64,000 nucleotides of DNA from Marinomonas sp. SBI8L. GTDB lineage: Bacteria; Pseudomonadota; Gammaproteobacteria; Pseudomonadales; Marinomonadaceae. The position numbers and the translations under genes are program-made. The notes below the pieces were generated by a model. The model did not search any database. It saw only the letters and a program-made list of their open reading frames with translations, and was not told the origin of the DNA. Within the stretch, counting starts at the first letter, position 1; each line of letters starts with the position of its first letter. This document shows, in pieces, positions 45,695 to 57,119 of the stretch. Location: NCBI RefSeq assembly GCF_001624705.1, contig NZ_JSEO01000004.1, positions 310,001 through 374,000 of the forward strand, read 5' to 3'.

Positions 45695-46588
45695 TTAGCT
45701 AAATATACCAATTAAAGAGTCAGCCAGCTGCTGACAGGAAGACCCCTCTTTTTCATCCTTACGCGAGAAGGCATACCAGTCTATATAAAAGCCTTCTGGG
45801 CCTATAGATTTATACTTTAAATTTGAGTTTTCTAGATAAGGTTGCAAAGTCCATTTAGGTAAAATACTGATCCCCTTACCCGCCTTAATAAAGGCAATAA
45901 TATTATCGGTTCTACCAACACGTACCACTTGTTTAGGAAAGGTATTATTTGGGCTAAATACTTGTTCGTACTCCCTGTGATATTCGGGCGTCGTCGTATC
46001 TGTGATATAGACTTGATCATTAAAGTCTTCCACTTCGATCAAGGCTTTATGGGCAAACTCATGGTCTGGCAAAAATACCACTACCAACTCATCTCGTAAA
46101 AGAAACTGGCTTTTAAAGCCCGCCTGCGCTTTAGCACCAGACATGATACAGACATCTAAACGCCCATTTCTAAGACAATATAAAGCATCTGGGTGAGGGT
46201 CACTGACCAGCTCAACTTCAGCTTGAGGGACTTTGTCATTAAAACTCTGATAAAGATCAGGCAACCAATGACTCCCTACCCTATGATCAACCCCTAATCT
46301 AAGTGTTTGCTCTATACCAGCTGAATACTTGGCAATATCAAATTCAGCCAACTCCACTTCATTTAAAATAATGTTAGCCGAATGCAACAAACGCTCACCG
46401 GCACTCGTTGGGGCCAGCTTTTTATTACGTCGAATAAATAGTGGTGCACTCAGAAGACGCTCAGCCTCTCGAATTCTATGGCTCAAAGCTGATTGGGTTA
46501 TCCCCAAGATTGCAGCAGCATCAGAAACATTGCCTGTTTGTGTAATCATTTGCACCATCTGCAAATGTCTCATTCCTATTCGAGGCAT
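45695..46588 (-). CDS. LysR-family regulator (MetR-like)
   Basis: 297 residues. N-terminal winged helix MRHLQMVQMITQTGNVSDAA, AILGITQSALSHRIREAERL. The effector domain begins at TLRLGVDHRVGSHWLPDLYQ, which resembles MetR-type regulators. It is convergent with the RAM gene, and its promoter faces the three-paralogue region. The target is unknown. Confidence 0.88.
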   Translation of the reverse strand: MPRIGMRHLQMVQMITQTGNVSDAAAILGITQSALSHRIREAERLLSAPLFIRRNKKLAPTSAGERLLHSANIILNEVELAEFDIAKYSAGIEQTLRLGVDHRVGSHWLPDLYQSFNDKVPQAEVELVSDPHPDALYCLRNGRLDVCIMSGAKAQAGFKSQFLLRDELVVVFLPDHEFAHKALIEVEDFNDQVYITDTTTPEYHREYEQVFSPNNTFPKQVVRVGRTDNIIAFIKAGKGISILPKWTLQPYLENSNLKYKSIGPEGFYIDWYAFSRKDEKEGSSCQQLADSLIGIFS

Positions 46589-46974
46589 TTAATAAGGCTC
46601 ATCAAAGTCTAATAAGCCAACTATTTTAAGCCTTTAAAAGGCGAATGTAATAACTTTTAATCAAACAGTTCATCTCCTTAGTAGAAAAGAAAGATATTTG
46701 ATACACATCAGAGAAAGTCAGAATCTATAAGAGAAAGTTAACGCAAACTCACCTGAGTTCAACTAAGACTCATTTTTTTCAATAGAATACGGCAGAACAA
46801 ATGAGTCAATCCTTTGAAACCTGCATGTAAGGGCTAAAAATATGAAATCCACCTTACTTCTGTTAGCCTGTAAAAATGAATTGACTAGTTTATAAACAAA
46901 CCTAAACACAGATGAATGCCTTCAAAAGGCCAATACAAAGGGTTTAAAACAACTAACTTCATAAAGGATCTAGT
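46589..46974. other. divergent promoter region
   Basis: 386 bp between lysR and the first membrane-protein paralogue. No gene or clear operator was found; it contains a short repeated AGAGAAAGT at 46710-46740. Confidence 0.45.
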
Positions 46975-47541
46975 ATGGCTGCTAAAGAAAACCTTGATAT
47001 CGATGAGAAGAAATCAGCACCAAAGGGTGACTTTTTCGAAGTACACAAAAAGCTCTTTGTCGGCATATTAGTCTTTTTTGCCCTGTGTATATCCGTCATC
47101 ATTTCAGTCACCTTAAGTCTTCTACTCACTCCTAAGCCCGCCTCAACGTTAGAGCTAGAAGCTCGTTTAGGCGAGCTTGTTGAAAGTGTGCAATCAATGG
47201 AAAACAGCATTGCAGAACAAAACCTAAAACTTGATCAAAACGTTGCTAGGTATGAAGTACTACAAACTCATTTAAGGCATACCAGTTCAACAACCCTTAA
47301 GAACATATTGATAGATCAAGAGAAAAACTTCCAAAGCTTTTTACATGTTCTCAGAGCAGGTATGCGAGACCTATCTGTAGAAGTGCCGAATGGGGCAGAT
47401 TGGTACGATGACTACGGCGACCAAATGCAAAAAGCACTTAAGCGCAGTCAACAAAGACAAGAGCTTTTAAGTTTACTCAAAACAGGCGCAGTGCCAGAAG
47501 AAAGCACAGAGGCAATAGCAAGCCCTGAAGCAACACCTTAA
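46975..47541 (+). CDS. single-pass membrane protein, paralogue 1
   Basis: 188 residues. A charged N-terminus (about 25 residues) precedes one membrane helix (KLFVGILVFFALCISVIISV). A coiled-coil-like stretch (ELEARLGELVESVQSMENSI) follows, then the conserved C-terminal block of the family: HLRHTSSTTLKNILIDQEKN, GMRDLSVEVPNGADWYDDY, QQRQELLSLLKTG. An E/A/P-rich tail ends it. AAGGA precedes the ATG. No known family is recognised. The positive residues before the helix suggest an N-in topology with the conserved domain in the periplasm. Confidence 0.75.
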   Translation: MAAKENLDIDEKKSAPKGDFFEVHKKLFVGILVFFALCISVIISVTLSLLLTPKPASTLELEARLGELVESVQSMENSIAEQNLKLDQNVARYEVLQTHLRHTSSTTLKNILIDQEKNFQSFLHVLRAGMRDLSVEVPNGADWYDDYGDQMQKALKRSQQRQELLSLLKTGAVPEESTEAIASPEATP

Positions 47542-48075
47542 CCAAGTTTCTATTTTATGATCATTAAATCTTGCACTCATAAGGTTTAATGATCAAAAAG
47601 CTTACTTCATGAAATAAGACTTTCTAGCGTCCATTCGTTCCACCTCCGCTCACAATCCTAGCTTTTAGCCTTAACCTTCACTTGTGCCTAATCACGTGCT
47701 TGCTTACCCCCTTTTCCTTTTGTCTTAATTGGTCAAGAGAAACTACTAAATTAACACTATTTGTCTGCCCCCCTCCCCTGAAAAACACATAAAATTACAC
47801 TAAGAGAAATAAAGAACGATAAAAACCCATCAGAAAGCGCCCTCAATTCATCAAAAATAATATTCTCCATGCTAATTTAGAAAACAATCAATAAAATAAT
47901 ATTAATTAAAATAAAAACAATAACTTATATAAATTAATCCACTTATAAAATTGACTAAAATGTTTAGTAAGAAGCAATTTCACCACTTAAAAAGTGCAAC
48001 ATTTTCAAAACCTCTACAAAAAATGCACTTTTTACGGCTACAATATATTTACAAAAACTAACTAGAGGATTACAT
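47542..48075. other. intergenic region between paralogues 1 and 2
   Basis: 534 bp. A 15-bp hairpin (TGATCATTAAATCTT / AAGGTTTAATGATCA, one G-U pair) at 47558-47595 lies just past paralogue 1 and may end its transcript. The paralogue 2 promoter region is near 48039. No gene was found. Confidence 0.5.
47989..48044 (+). promoter_or_regulatory. inverted repeat and -10 before paralogue 2
   Basis: A perfect 10-bp inverted repeat (AAAAAGTGCA at 47989-47998 and TGCACTTTTT at 48024-48033) ends 5 bp before a TACAAT -10 at 48039-48044, about 30 bp before the start codon. No good -35 is present at 17 bp, which fits a promoter controlled by a dimeric regulator. This is a proposal. Confidence 0.4.
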
Positions 48076-48630
48076 ATGGCCGCACTTGACTCATCTAGCC
48101 GACTTCTAGACATTGATATAGATGCAAAAGAAGAAAAGAAATCTACAAAAGCAAATCCAAACCTAGTACGTAATCTTATTTATGGACTCATTGGCTTTTT
48201 CTTAGTCTGTTTAATTGTGACTATTTCAGTAAGCTTAAGTCTGCTTTTAGCAAAGGACCCTGAGAATCTAGCCACTAAATCTAGTGTTGAATCTCTCTCC
48301 CTACATCTGGTTGCAATTGAAGAGCAGCTAGAAGTAAGTGCAGGCCATACTGAAAAATTCAAGCAGGACTTCGAGTTGCTTCAGGTTCACTTAAGGCACT
48401 CAAGCGCCAAAGCACTAAAGAATATCTTGATTGATCAAGAAAAGAATATTCAGAAAATGTTAACTATCTTGAATGCGAGTATGCGTGAGTTAGCTGTTGA
48501 GATTCCTGAAGGTGAAGATTGGTATCAAAATTATGGTGCCAAGCTAAGTCAGGTACAAAGACTCAGTATGCAAAGAGAAGAGCTACTAAGGCTTTTAAAA
48601 ACAGGCGAAGTTGAGGCAACTAGCAACTAA
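48076..48630 (+). CDS. single-pass membrane protein, paralogue 2
   Basis: 184 residues. Layout as in paralogue 1: charged N-terminus (LDIDIDAKEEKKSTKANPNL), membrane helix (LIYGLIGFFLVCLIVTISVS), coiled-coil-like linker, then HLRHSSAKALKNILIDQEKN, SMRELAVEIPEGEDWYQNYG, QREELLRLLKTGE. It is closest to paralogue 1. AGAGGA precedes the ATG. The family is unknown to me. Confidence 0.75.
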   Translation: MAALDSSSRLLDIDIDAKEEKKSTKANPNLVRNLIYGLIGFFLVCLIVTISVSLSLLLAKDPENLATKSSVESLSLHLVAIEEQLEVSAGHTEKFKQDFELLQVHLRHSSAKALKNILIDQEKNIQKMLTILNASMRELAVEIPEGEDWYQNYGAKLSQVQRLSMQREELLRLLKTGEVEATSN

Positions 48631-48915
48631 TATTTAGGCAAACAGAAAAAATTAGAGCCTGATTCTCTCGTTTTTTCTAAAAAAGAATTGAGAAAATGTA
48701 CAACTCCACATTGAGTAACAAAACGTAAAAATCAAACTTATAAGAATTTCGAAGATTTTAACCTCAATACGCTTTTATTTTAACGATAAATAAGCATTTT
48801 TTTGAAAGCCACCTAATGTTAGTACCTCTTAAAATAAGGTTTTTTTCTTTATAAAGAATGCACAATTTCCTCTTAACATACGTTTCATTACATATGCATT
48901 AAGACGGAGTCTAAA

Positions 48916-49458
48916 ATGAACAAACCAAATAAACTCGGCTTCTTGGAAGTAGAAGTACAAGAAGAAGGGTTTCCTGAAAACAGCTTGTCCCAATTTATCA
49001 ACGCGAATAAGGTATTCTGCTTTAGCTTATTCTTATTCCTGTGCTTTTTGATCTCAACCTTGGTTTCAATTGCCATTTCACTTTTGGTGACACCAGCACC
49101 GGCGCCCTCTACGAAAGCGGTTATGCTGTTATCCAATAGTTTGAATGAAATCAAATCCGAGCAAACTCAATTAATACAAAACTATCAGGAGTTTAAACAG
49201 GAGCAACTTCTAGTTAAACAAGAGCTCAATAGCGACAATGTCACAGCGCTAAAACATATTCTTATGGATCAAGAGCAAAACTTTCAGTTGTTCCTACAGT
49301 CTTTAAAGCAAGGTATGCAGTCATTATCAGGAGACTTACCCAACGGAGATAAATGGTATCAGGACTATAGTGAGAAAATTAACTTGGCAGAAAAACATAG
49401 CTTTAGGCGCCATACATTACTAAGCATGATTCAAACTGATACTTACCAGCAGGATTAA
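48916..49458 (+). CDS. single-pass membrane protein, paralogue 3
   Basis: 180 residues, the most diverged of the three. The membrane helix (VFCFSLFLFLCFLISTLVSI) is followed by a proline-rich TPAPAPST segment, a coiled-coil stretch and the family block: NVTALKHILMDQEQNFQLFL, GMQSLSGDLPNGDKWYQDYS, SFRRHTLLSMIQT. CGGAG lies upstream of the ATG. The separate promoters suggest different conditions of expression for the three copies. Confidence 0.72.
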   Translation: MNKPNKLGFLEVEVQEEGFPENSLSQFINANKVFCFSLFLFLCFLISTLVSIAISLLVTPAPAPSTKAVMLLSNSLNEIKSEQTQLIQNYQEFKQEQLLVKQELNSDNVTALKHILMDQEQNFQLFLQSLKQGMQSLSGDLPNGDKWYQDYSEKINLAEKHSFRRHTLLSMIQTDTYQQD

Positions 49459-49534
49459 TTTAACAAACTCTTCTTTTGTTCTTAGCATATGTGATTAAGT
49501 AAAAAGGCATATTTAATTTTAGAGCCTTTAAGAC

Positions 49535-49566
49535 AAAAAAACCGAGCAAATTAGCTCGGTTTTTTT
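49535..49566. terminator. bidirectional terminator
   Basis: Perfect 13-bp stem AAAAAAACCGAGC / GCTCGGTTTTTTT with a 6-nt loop, between the convergent paralogue 3 and fadH genes. Confidence 0.9.
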
Positions 49567-49581
49567 AACCTATTAGCGAGA

Positions 49582-51633
<2,052 letters not shown>

Positions 51634-51686
51634 TTATTCAAAAAATCTTTTTATTAGAGAGTAATGTGGTTTGCCCACCACATCTG

Positions 51687-51724
51687 GACACTGTCAAGAT
51701 AAAGTTAAATTTTGACAGTGTCAA
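51687..51724. promoter_or_regulatory. palindromic operator in the fadH-tetR spacer
   Basis: TTGACA-G-TGTCAA at 51712-51724 is a perfect 13-bp palindrome. A second, shorter copy GACA-C-TGTC lies at 51687-51695; both are followed by AAGAT. The 25-bp spacing puts the copies on nearly the same side of the helix but about 2.4 turns apart. The location between the two divergent genes makes them likely TetR sites for both promoters. Confidence 0.65.
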
Positions 51725-51767
51725 GATTGGTTGTTAAATTGCCCCTACCAACATTGGAATAACTCAT

Positions 51768-52370
51768 ATGACCAAAAAGCCTTATCACCATGGGGACCTA
51801 GGTGAAACCCTGCTATTAGCAGCTACAGAAATATTGAGAGAAACTGGCGTCGAAGGTCTGTCGATGAGAAAACTGGCAGATAAAGTCGGCGTATCACGCA
51901 CCGCACCTTATCACCACTTTAAAGACAAGAATGCCCTTTTGTGTGCGATAGCAGAAGCTGGCTTTAAACAACAATGGCAATCAGTTGAAGCCATTATAGA
52001 AAGCCATAACAAAGAGGCAAAACAGGACAGCTTTGAGAAGTATGTACTAACTTACATCGAATTTGCTGACCAGCACCCAGAAACCTACGATCTTATGTTT
52101 GGTAGAGATATATGGAAGTCTGGTACGCCAACAGAGCCCTTACTTGAAATATCCAAAGCCAGTTTTCGACAATGGTTAAATTGGGTAGAAGAGCTACAAG
52201 CACAAGGTATTTTAACGGATGTAAGTAGCGCTTTAAGAGTCGGCCAAACCACTTGGGCAACGCTTCACGGCTTATGCAGATTATTAATAGATGGCATCTA
52301 TATCAACCGTGATGATCTAGACGACATGGCAAAGCAAACCATCAAAATCATCCTCAATAAGCAAAACTAA
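51768..52370 (+). CDS. TetR/AcrR-family regulator
   Basis: 200 residues. Helix-turn-helix in MRKLADKVGVSRTAPYHHF, then KDKNALLCAIAEAGF. The C-terminal WHG-type domain (FGRDIWKSGTP, TTWATLHGLCRLLIDG) is seen in regulators of fatty acid and envelope genes. It is divergent from fadH and likely controls it through the palindrome in between. Confidence 0.9.
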   Translation: MTKKPYHHGDLGETLLLAATEILRETGVEGLSMRKLADKVGVSRTAPYHHFKDKNALLCAIAEAGFKQQWQSVEAIIESHNKEAKQDSFEKYVLTYIEFADQHPETYDLMFGRDIWKSGTPTEPLLEISKASFRQWLNWVEELQAQGILTDVSSALRVGQTTWATLHGLCRLLIDGIYINRDDLDDMAKQTIKIILNKQN

Positions 52371-52399
52371 GTTGCCACGACTTTTTTAAGGTAAAAAAA

Positions 52400-52419
52400 A
52401 GCCGCGATTAATCGCGGCT
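52400..52419 (-). terminator. terminator after the DMT transporter
   Basis: Perfect palindrome AGCCGCGATTAATCGCGGCT followed on the minus strand by U8. It lies 33 bp past the stop of the gene at 52453. Confidence 0.9.
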
Positions 52420-52452
52420 AACTGGGAGATAAAAGGGGTAAAAGGAGATAGC

Positions 52453-53313
52453 TTACGCACTGGCTAAATTGTTCTTTCGTTCTGCTCTACCCATCAGCAC
52501 AATCGGAATAATGATAAATAGTGCGCCTAGGCCTAACCATAAATCGGGTGTTTCATTAAAAACTAACCAACCCACTAATACAGCAAAAAGAAGCCCTGTA
52601 TATTCAGCACTGGCAACCTTACTTGCCGCCACATAACGATAAGCCAACATAACAGCGACACTGTAACCAATCGAACAAACCGCAGAGCCTATGGCATAAC
52701 CCACCATGTCCATATTCCAAGCGGCGCCTTCCCAAATACAAAGAGCAAAACTGAAAGGCAAAGCAAATAGCTGAGTTAATAACAAACCATGTAACAAGGT
52801 TTGACCCTGAGGCAGTTTTCTAATCAATAAACTATTAATCGCCAATACAAAAGAGAAGGCCAAGGCACTTAGGATGCCCCAATCAAACTCACTCGGTCTT
52901 AAAATAATTAAGATACCAGCAAAGCCACCTGCTACTGCGAGTACTATCATGCTAGTTAAACGCTCTTTCATAATCAGAGTCGATAACACCACTATCATGA
53001 TTGGCGCGGTGTAAAAAATCGCGTTCGCAGTTGCCAAAGGCAAGACTTGTAAAGAGATAATAAGAAGCAAAGATGACAGAATCCAAAGATTGCCTCTTAA
53101 TAAATGCAACTTAGCTCCTCTTAATGGTGCTTTCCAATCAACAAATCGGAAGAAAGGAATCAGGATTAAAAAGGTAAAAACCGCACGAATAAAGATAAAC
53201 TGGAACACAGGAATATCCTGTCCAGCCGCCTTAATAAACGCATCACAGAAGGTCGCGACAAGGTTGCCCATGATTAATAGCAATACTGCGCTCGTTACTG
53301 TTTTTCCTGTCAT
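52453..53313 (-). CDS. EamA/DMT-family transporter
   Basis: 286 residues with about ten membrane helices in two EamA repeats. The first repeat has NLVATFCDAFIKAAGQDIPV and LLIISLQVLPLATANAIFYT, and the second ends with GLLFAVLVGWLVFNETPDLW. It is likely an exporter of amino acids or metabolites. It is divergent from the LysR gene at 53474, which probably regulates it. Confidence 0.85.
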   Translation of the reverse strand: MTGKTVTSAVLLLIMGNLVATFCDAFIKAAGQDIPVFQFIFIRAVFTFLILIPFFRFVDWKAPLRGAKLHLLRGNLWILSSLLLIISLQVLPLATANAIFYTAPIMIVVLSTLIMKERLTSMIVLAVAGGFAGILIILRPSEFDWGILSALAFSFVLAINSLLIRKLPQGQTLLHGLLLTQLFALPFSFALCIWEGAAWNMDMVGYAIGSAVCSIGYSVAVMLAYRYVAASKVASAEYTGLLFAVLVGWLVFNETPDLWLGLGALFIIIPIVLMGRAERKNNLASA

Positions 53314-53473
53314 TTCTACCTCTAAAACAAACTACAAAAAATTAATACTCAGTAAATAATGAAAAGTGAACCTTTACCGATTTCGTGCAGTTTAGTGAGC
53401 ACTAAGTATTATGTACAATGACATTTATTAAGTTAGTATTAGTTTTTTAGATAATAAATTTTATTGAGCCAAA

Positions 53474-54415
53474 ATGTCCTTACCTCCCCTAAAATCACTG
53501 CCTGTATTTGAAGCCGTTGCTCGCCTAAATAGCTTTTCCAAAGCCGCAGAAGAGCTAAATGTCAGTCAAAGCGCAATAAGCCACCAAATTAGGCTTTTAG
53601 AGGACTATTTAGGGGAAGCACTTTTTATCAGGCAAGGTCGACAACTTAGCTTAAGCAGTGAAGGTAAACATTATTTAGATAATGTCAGCGCTTCCCTTTC
53701 TCAAATAGAAAGAGCCAGCAACCATCTAAAGGGTTTACAGAATAGCCATTTGCGTATTGCGGTTTATAGCTCTTTCGCTGTTTATTGGCTGATTCCTAGA
53801 TTAAGCGACTTACAAAGGCGTTACCCACATACTGAAGTGTCAATTGAAATGCTTAACTCCAATCCAGACTTATCAGACAGGGTTGGGGATTGCTTTATTA
53901 CGGTAGAAAACAATAAACGAGGTTTTACCTTTGAGCATCTCTATAGTGAGCGCTTATTCCCTGTGTGTAGTCCTAAGTTTTATTCACAGATAGAAGCAGA
54001 GCTTATTCAGGTCACAGATGATGACCTTGAGACTCATCTAAAAAAGCACCCAGAGTGGATCACCCAATTCCCGCTTGTCACGACGCATAGTATCTTTAAC
54101 AAATACGCAGAAGATTGGCGCCTCTGGTTTGCCGCTATCAATAAGAAGCTACCGGGAGAAGTGAAGTTTCATAACTTTAGCCATCTATTATTAGGAAAAG
54201 AAGCCGCCCTTCACCATTATGGCATTGCGCTCATTAACGACTATATGATTAACGAAGATGACAGCATTCCTTCTTTAGTTCGCTTGCCCTGTCATCATGT
54301 TAATTCTAATTGTGATTTTTACTTTTCTTATAAAAATAGCCGCCGTCATGAACCTGAAATCCGCGCTATTCGCAGCTGGATCAAAACTCAAAGTCAACAG
54401 CTAGGTAAGCCATAA
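53474..54415 (+). CDS. LysR-family regulator (GcvA-like)
   Basis: 313 residues. MSLPPLKSLPVFEAVARLNS with NVSQSAISHQIRLLEDYLGE is the GcvA/AmpR-type N-terminus. The effector domain follows. It is divergent from the EamA gene, 160 bp away, and convergent with the AEC transporter gene. Confidence 0.88.
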   Translation: MSLPPLKSLPVFEAVARLNSFSKAAEELNVSQSAISHQIRLLEDYLGEALFIRQGRQLSLSSEGKHYLDNVSASLSQIERASNHLKGLQNSHLRIAVYSSFAVYWLIPRLSDLQRRYPHTEVSIEMLNSNPDLSDRVGDCFITVENNKRGFTFEHLYSERLFPVCSPKFYSQIEAELIQVTDDDLETHLKKHPEWITQFPLVTTHSIFNKYAEDWRLWFAAINKKLPGEVKFHNFSHLLLGKEAALHHYGIALINDYMINEDDSIPSLVRLPCHHVNSNCDFYFSYKNSRRHEPEIRAIRSWIKTQSQQLGKP

Positions 54416-54444
54416 GAAGGGGTGAAGCGAAGTAGAACTTCTCC

Positions 54445-55395
54445 CTATGCTAGCCCAAACCAGATTTGAGCCAGCCACATGGTTAACGGCAAGGTAACCA
54501 CGCTTAATCCTGTTTGCACATTAATAAATACAGACATAATAGGTGCGTTACCGCCAAGCTGTTTCGCTAAGGCATAACCAGAAGTGGCAGTAGGCACGGC
54601 GCCAAACAAAATAGCGACACAAGCAGCCAATGGATCAAGCTCTAGATAAGTACAAGCTAGGGCAATACAGAAAGGGAAGACTAATAATCGAGCTAAAGAT
54701 GACCAAATTAATAAGCTGCCAGCATCTTTAAAAGCCTGCATCCTTAAGCTGGCCCCTACGGCGAGTAACACCAGAGGCAAGGTGGCTCTTGCTAAGATTC
54801 CTGTAATATCCGTTAGCAAAAACACCTTTTCAATACCCAGAAGGTTAACACTAATACCTGCCATGATTGCCAAAATTAATGGGTTCTTAAAAAGCTCTTT
54901 CACTAATAAACTAGGCAAAGATTTAGCAGGTTTCGAGGCATCTTGTTGGCCATGTAAGCTCACCATGCTAATAACTAAAAAGACATTAATCGTCGGAATC
55001 AAAATCGCCGCCCCTAAGGTCGCCAGTATCAGCCCTTCTTCTCCATAAAGCGCACTCGCCACTGCAAGTGAAATAAAGGTATTAAACCTTACGCCGGCTT
55101 GTAGCACTGAGGTACCTGTTGGTTTATCCACTTTAGAAAAGTAGCAGACAGCCAACACAAAAAGAGACACGCTAACTAAAGCAAAGGCAAGAACACTGGC
55201 ATAACTAGGTAACACTGGGCTAGATAGATCTACTCTAGAGGTTTGATAAAACAACATGGCTGGGAACATTACCCAGTAGACAAGTTTATCTACACCAGGC
55301 CAAAAACCTTCAACCGGAAAACGTTTTCGCTGTAACAGAGCACCAAATAGTAAAAGCATGAAAATAGGCAAAACGGTCAGGGAAAGCGTTAACAC
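54445..55395 (-). CDS. AEC-family transporter
   Basis: 316 residues, about ten membrane helices of the auxin-efflux-carrier superfamily: KLVYWVMFPAMLFYQTSRVD, ATLPLVLLAVGASLRM, and AILFGAVPTATSGYALAKQL. It probably moves organic acids or similar compounds; the substrate is unknown. It is a single gene. Confidence 0.85.
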   Translation of the reverse strand: MLTLSLTVLPIFMLLLFGALLQRKRFPVEGFWPGVDKLVYWVMFPAMLFYQTSRVDLSSPVLPSYASVLAFALVSVSLFVLAVCYFSKVDKPTGTSVLQAGVRFNTFISLAVASALYGEEGLILATLGAAILIPTINVFLVISMVSLHGQQDASKPAKSLPSLLVKELFKNPLILAIMAGISVNLLGIEKVFLLTDITGILARATLPLVLLAVGASLRMQAFKDAGSLLIWSSLARLLVFPFCIALACTYLELDPLAACVAILFGAVPTATSGYALAKQLGGNAPIMSVFINVQTGLSVVTLPLTMWLAQIWFGLA

Positions 55396-55560
55396 TTAAA
55401 TCTCCTTTTAAAAGTTAAATCGTACTAATCGCTAACGAGAAGAATAGGATCAAAATACCGGATATCTGTTATAAATGTAGTTAATTTGCATCAACTGGTC
55501 GTCATAGTGTTTAATTCTGAACTTTTCCAAAACACTATATTTAACGAAAACAGGCAAGTC

Positions 55561-56031
55561 ATGAATCTCATTTTTCGCATGTTAAGGGTACTCATTGGCA
55601 GCTATTTTAAACCAAAGCTGACACCTGATAACCTATCTAGCCATTTATCTATGCGAGTATTGCCTAATGATTTAGATCTGAATATGCACATGAACAATGG
55701 CCGTTATCTTACCATCTGTGATCTATCAAGAGTCGATATTTTTATTCGCAGTGGCTTAGCAAAGGCCATGCTAAAACAGAAATGGCAACCTGTCATAGCC
55801 GAACATACTATGACCTATAAAAAGCCTCTTAATTTATTTCAACGATACTATGTGAAAGCAGAAGTCACTCACTGGGACGAGAAATATTTCTACCTTGTAC
55901 ATACCTTCGAACGCAAAGGACGCATCATAGCTCAAGGTACATCGAAGGGCTGCGTGGTTAGTAAAGCAGGCGTGATCTCACCAGAATTGGCTATAGCGAA
56001 CGTATCTTCACGTCTTAAAGTGAAATCCTAA
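55561..56031 (+). CDS. thioesterase-like protein (hot-dog fold, THEM6-like)
   Basis: 156 residues from the ATG at 55561, chosen for the AGGCAAG upstream; a longer reading begins at 55486. The motif LPNDLDLNMHMNNGRYLTIC is that of the acyl-CoA thioesterase family including FcbC/THEM6-like proteins; the aspartate in NDLDLNMHMNNG is in the catalytic position. It may hydrolyse acyl-CoA; substrate unknown. Confidence 0.85.
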   Translation: MNLIFRMLRVLIGSYFKPKLTPDNLSSHLSMRVLPNDLDLNMHMNNGRYLTICDLSRVDIFIRSGLAKAMLKQKWQPVIAEHTMTYKKPLNLFQRYYVKAEVTHWDEKYFYLVHTFERKGRIIAQGTSKGCVVSKAGVISPELAIANVSSRLKVKS

Positions 56032-56054
56032 TAATTTCTGACAGACATAAAAAA

Positions 56055-56081
56055 GCTGGCACTAAAAAATCCAGTGCCAGC
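56055..56081 (-). terminator. terminator after the ctlX gene
   Basis: Perfect 9-bp stem GCTGGCACT / AGTGCCAGC with a 9-nt loop, followed on the minus strand by U6. It ends the astA-ctlX transcript. Confidence 0.85.
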
Positions 56082-56138
56082 GGGGGAAGGGTTAATTGTC
56101 TAAGGAGCCTGTGATAAGCGAGAAAAGTAGCATTAGGT

Positions 56139-57119
56139 CTAAGGCTTGGCTTTATCGAAGAAAACCTCTGCCACCATGCAGCGTGCACTGCCTCCGCCAA
56201 CGGCTTCGATAGTATCAATATCATTCACCAATAATTGGCCATATTGCTCTAACTGCTGCTTTTGCGCTTGGGTAAATCCATTAAAAGCACTTTTCGACAT
56301 GATAATAAAAGCAACTTGATCTGCATTTTTCACATGTAAAATGTTGCCACAAAAATGCTTTTCCATTTGCTCTTTGCTAATTTCAATGACCTCATTAGCA
56401 AGTGATAGGCTTGCTTTAACCTCTGCGTACTCTTTTTCGTCCACAAAGCAGTCCGCGCAAATCACAGCGAATCCTTCACCGACACTCATCATCACATTCG
56501 TGTGATAAATAGATTTGCCATTATCACTAGCAGTATCAAATAAATAGCTTGCTTGATAACCTTTTTGCTCAGCAAAACGCTTAAATTGCGCTTCATGGCA
56601 ACGCTCAGATTGGCTTGCGTATAAGACACTATTTTTATGATCTATCACCAAGGCACCAGTGCCTTCTAGTATCTCAAGCTTTTCATCCATGTCAGCCAAT
56701 TGCTCAACAGGCCCAACTTGGTAGCCTTCTCTCTTTAACAAATCAATTAAGTCATCGATACGTCTTTCTTGGCGGCGATTTTCAGCAAACATAGGGTAAA
56801 TAGTTAAGGTGCCATCTTGACTGGTGGAGAACCAATTATTTGGAAACACAGCATCAGGTGTAACATAATCAGTGTCGGCTTTTTCTAGTACCAACACATC
56901 AATACCGGCCGCTTTTATACGCTTAACCATGCGCTCAAACTCAACAAGAGCTTGCTCAGTCACCTTGGCACTATCATCAAGCTTTTGTTGGAATTCATTA
57001 TCCAAAGCCGTTTCTTCATTAAAACCAAAATCAACTGGTCTTACCATAACCACAGCTTGCGCCAATTGAACGGCTTTACCTGTATTTTGATTAAGCTTTA
57101 TCTCTTTCATTAAACTCAT
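56139..57119 (-). CDS. ctlX: CtlX-type amidinohydrolase (arginine deiminase-related)
   Basis: 326 residues, of the guanidino-group-modifying fold. Motifs are DAVFPNNWFSTSQDG (acidic ligand), EILEGTGALVIDHK, SIYHTNVMMSVGEG (catalytic histidine) and GGGSARCMVAEVFF (nucleophile cysteine), so all catalytic residues are in place. CtlX of Francisella is reported for citrulline utilisation. Its start overlaps the astA stop by 4 bp (ATGA), so it works with AstA. The gene name is by family resemblance only; the true substrate (arginine, citrulline or a methylated arginine) is not settled. Confidence 0.75.
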   Translation of the reverse strand: MSLMKEIKLNQNTGKAVQLAQAVVMVRPVDFGFNEETALDNEFQQKLDDSAKVTEQALVEFERMVKRIKAAGIDVLVLEKADTDYVTPDAVFPNNWFSTSQDGTLTIYPMFAENRRQERRIDDLIDLLKREGYQVGPVEQLADMDEKLEILEGTGALVIDHKNSVLYASQSERCHEAQFKRFAEQKGYQASYLFDTASDNGKSIYHTNVMMSVGEGFAVICADCFVDEKEYAEVKASLSLANEVIEISKEQMEKHFCGNILHVKNADQVAFIIMSKSAFNGFTQAQKQQLEQYGQLLVNDIDTIEAVGGGSARCMVAEVFFDKAKP

